DNA of 6,295 bases from the NCBI GenBank assembly GCA_009926815.1, contig RFOC01000122.1, forward strand, positions 1-6,295, given 5' to 3'. This document shows, in pieces, positions 6,122 to 6,295 of this stretch. The notes below the pieces were generated by a model that saw only the letters and a list, made by a program, of their open reading frames with translations, did no database searches and was not told the origin of the DNA. Origin of the DNA: Planctomycetota bacterium. Its GTDB lineage: Bacteria > Planctomycetota > Phycisphaerae > Phycisphaerales > SM1A02. Position 1 is the first letter of the stretch, and each line of letters starts with the position of its first letter. The translations under genes were made by a program, and so were the position numbers.

Positions 6122-6158
6122 CTCCCGCCGCTCGTGACTCGTTGCACGAGGCCGGGAG
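6122..6158 (+). promoter_or_regulatory. Two-part stem-loop in the atpD leader
   Basis: Outer stem CTCCCG (6122-6127) with CGGGAG (6153-6158) and inner stem CTCGTG (6131-6136) with CACGAG (6145-6150) are nested around an 8-nt loop, with a 3/2-nt internal loop between them: 12 bp in all. It would start almost at the predicted mRNA 5' end. A GAGA-rich weak Shine-Dalgarno stretch (6170-6176) remains free 6 nt before the start codon. The likely role is mRNA stability or translational control; this is inferred from position and pairing only. Confidence 0.5.
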
Positions 6159-6182
6159 AACCAACCCCCAGAGAGACGCTTC

Positions 6183-6295
6183 ATGGCCACCACAGGCAAG
6201 GTCATCCAGGTCATCGGCAGCACCTTCGACGCGCAGTTCCCCGAGGACCAGATCCCCGAGATCTACAACGCCGTGAAGGTCGACTTCGACTTCCG
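6183..6295 (+). CDS. atpD: F-type ATP synthase subunit beta, N-terminal fragment (3' truncated by window edge)
   Basis: The first 37 codons of the catalytic beta subunit of the F1 head, which makes ATP at the membrane-bound F1Fo complex. The sequence MATTGKVIQVIGSTFDAQFP followed by EDQIPEIYNAVKV matches the N-terminal beta-barrel of AtpD (typical form GKIVQVIGPVVDVEFP...LPEIYNAL). The Walker A and later motifs lie beyond the window. The ATG at 6183 is preceded by AGAGAGA 6 nt upstream, a weak ribosome binding site. No atpG precedes it; the upstream gene is the unrelated beta-helix protein, so atpD starts its own transcription unit. It could head a split F-ATPase locus (atpDC) or an N-type ATPase operon, which also begins with atpD; the visible sequence looks like an ordinary F-type beta subunit. 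Confidence 0.93.
   Translation, partial: MATTGKVIQVIGSTFDAQFPEDQIPEIYNAVKVDFDF

Overview
The window is GC-rich bacterial chromosome with tightly packed genes and looks like a planctomycete, most likely of the Phycisphaerae/Phycisphaerales kind. The pointers are a stand-alone 61-residue Hc1-type histone H1-like protein, a FabZ-like dehydratase with an N-terminus I associate with planctomycetes, the N-terminus of the ATP synthase beta subunit, and a high-GC codon bias. The assignment is inference from family resemblance; there is no rRNA or other direct taxonomic marker here.

Left block (1-2840, + strand): the last 44 codons of an unidentified gene, then plsY (acyl-phosphate:glycerol-3-phosphate acyltransferase, the first acylation of phospholipid synthesis), purB (adenylosuccinate lyase, overlapping plsY by 4 nt at GTGA), and an isochorismatase-fold hydrolase of the ISOC1/ISOC2 type 3 nt further on. 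The spacing suggests one transcript. Both purB and the hydrolase resemble the eukaryotic branch of their families more than the E. coli or B. subtilis types.

Middle (2841-3218): a single small minus-strand gene for the Hc1-like DNA-binding protein. It is convergent with the hydrolase, with a weak hairpin between them, and divergent from the next + strand gene. The 146-nt divergent region holds a hairpin in the histone-like gene's leader and a TATCTT promoter-like element facing right.

Right block (3219-6024, + strand): a FabZ-like 3-hydroxyacyl-ACP dehydratase starting at TTG, whose reading frame is broken at a run of five G (3364-3368) although both halves are well conserved; manA (mannose-6-phosphate isomerase); and a secreted right-handed beta-helix protein of unknown function. 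The genes lie 4-34 nt apart, depending on the manA start, and probably form one transcription unit ending at a GC-rich hairpin (6026-6058).

Right edge (6025-6295): a good promoter candidate (TTGGCG, 18 nt, TATCTT), a leader that folds into a two-part stem-loop at the expected 5' end of the mRNA, and the first 37 codons of atpD. atpD is not preceded by atpG, so it heads its own transcription unit.

Most of the window is housekeeping: lipid, purine, sugar and energy genes. The most notable items are the frameshift in the dehydratase, the structured atpD leader, a promoter motif shared by the dehydratase and atpD, the minimal histone-like gene, and the eukaryote-like purB and ISOC genes. I do not see a mobile element, CRISPR array, tRNA, rRNA or a defence system.
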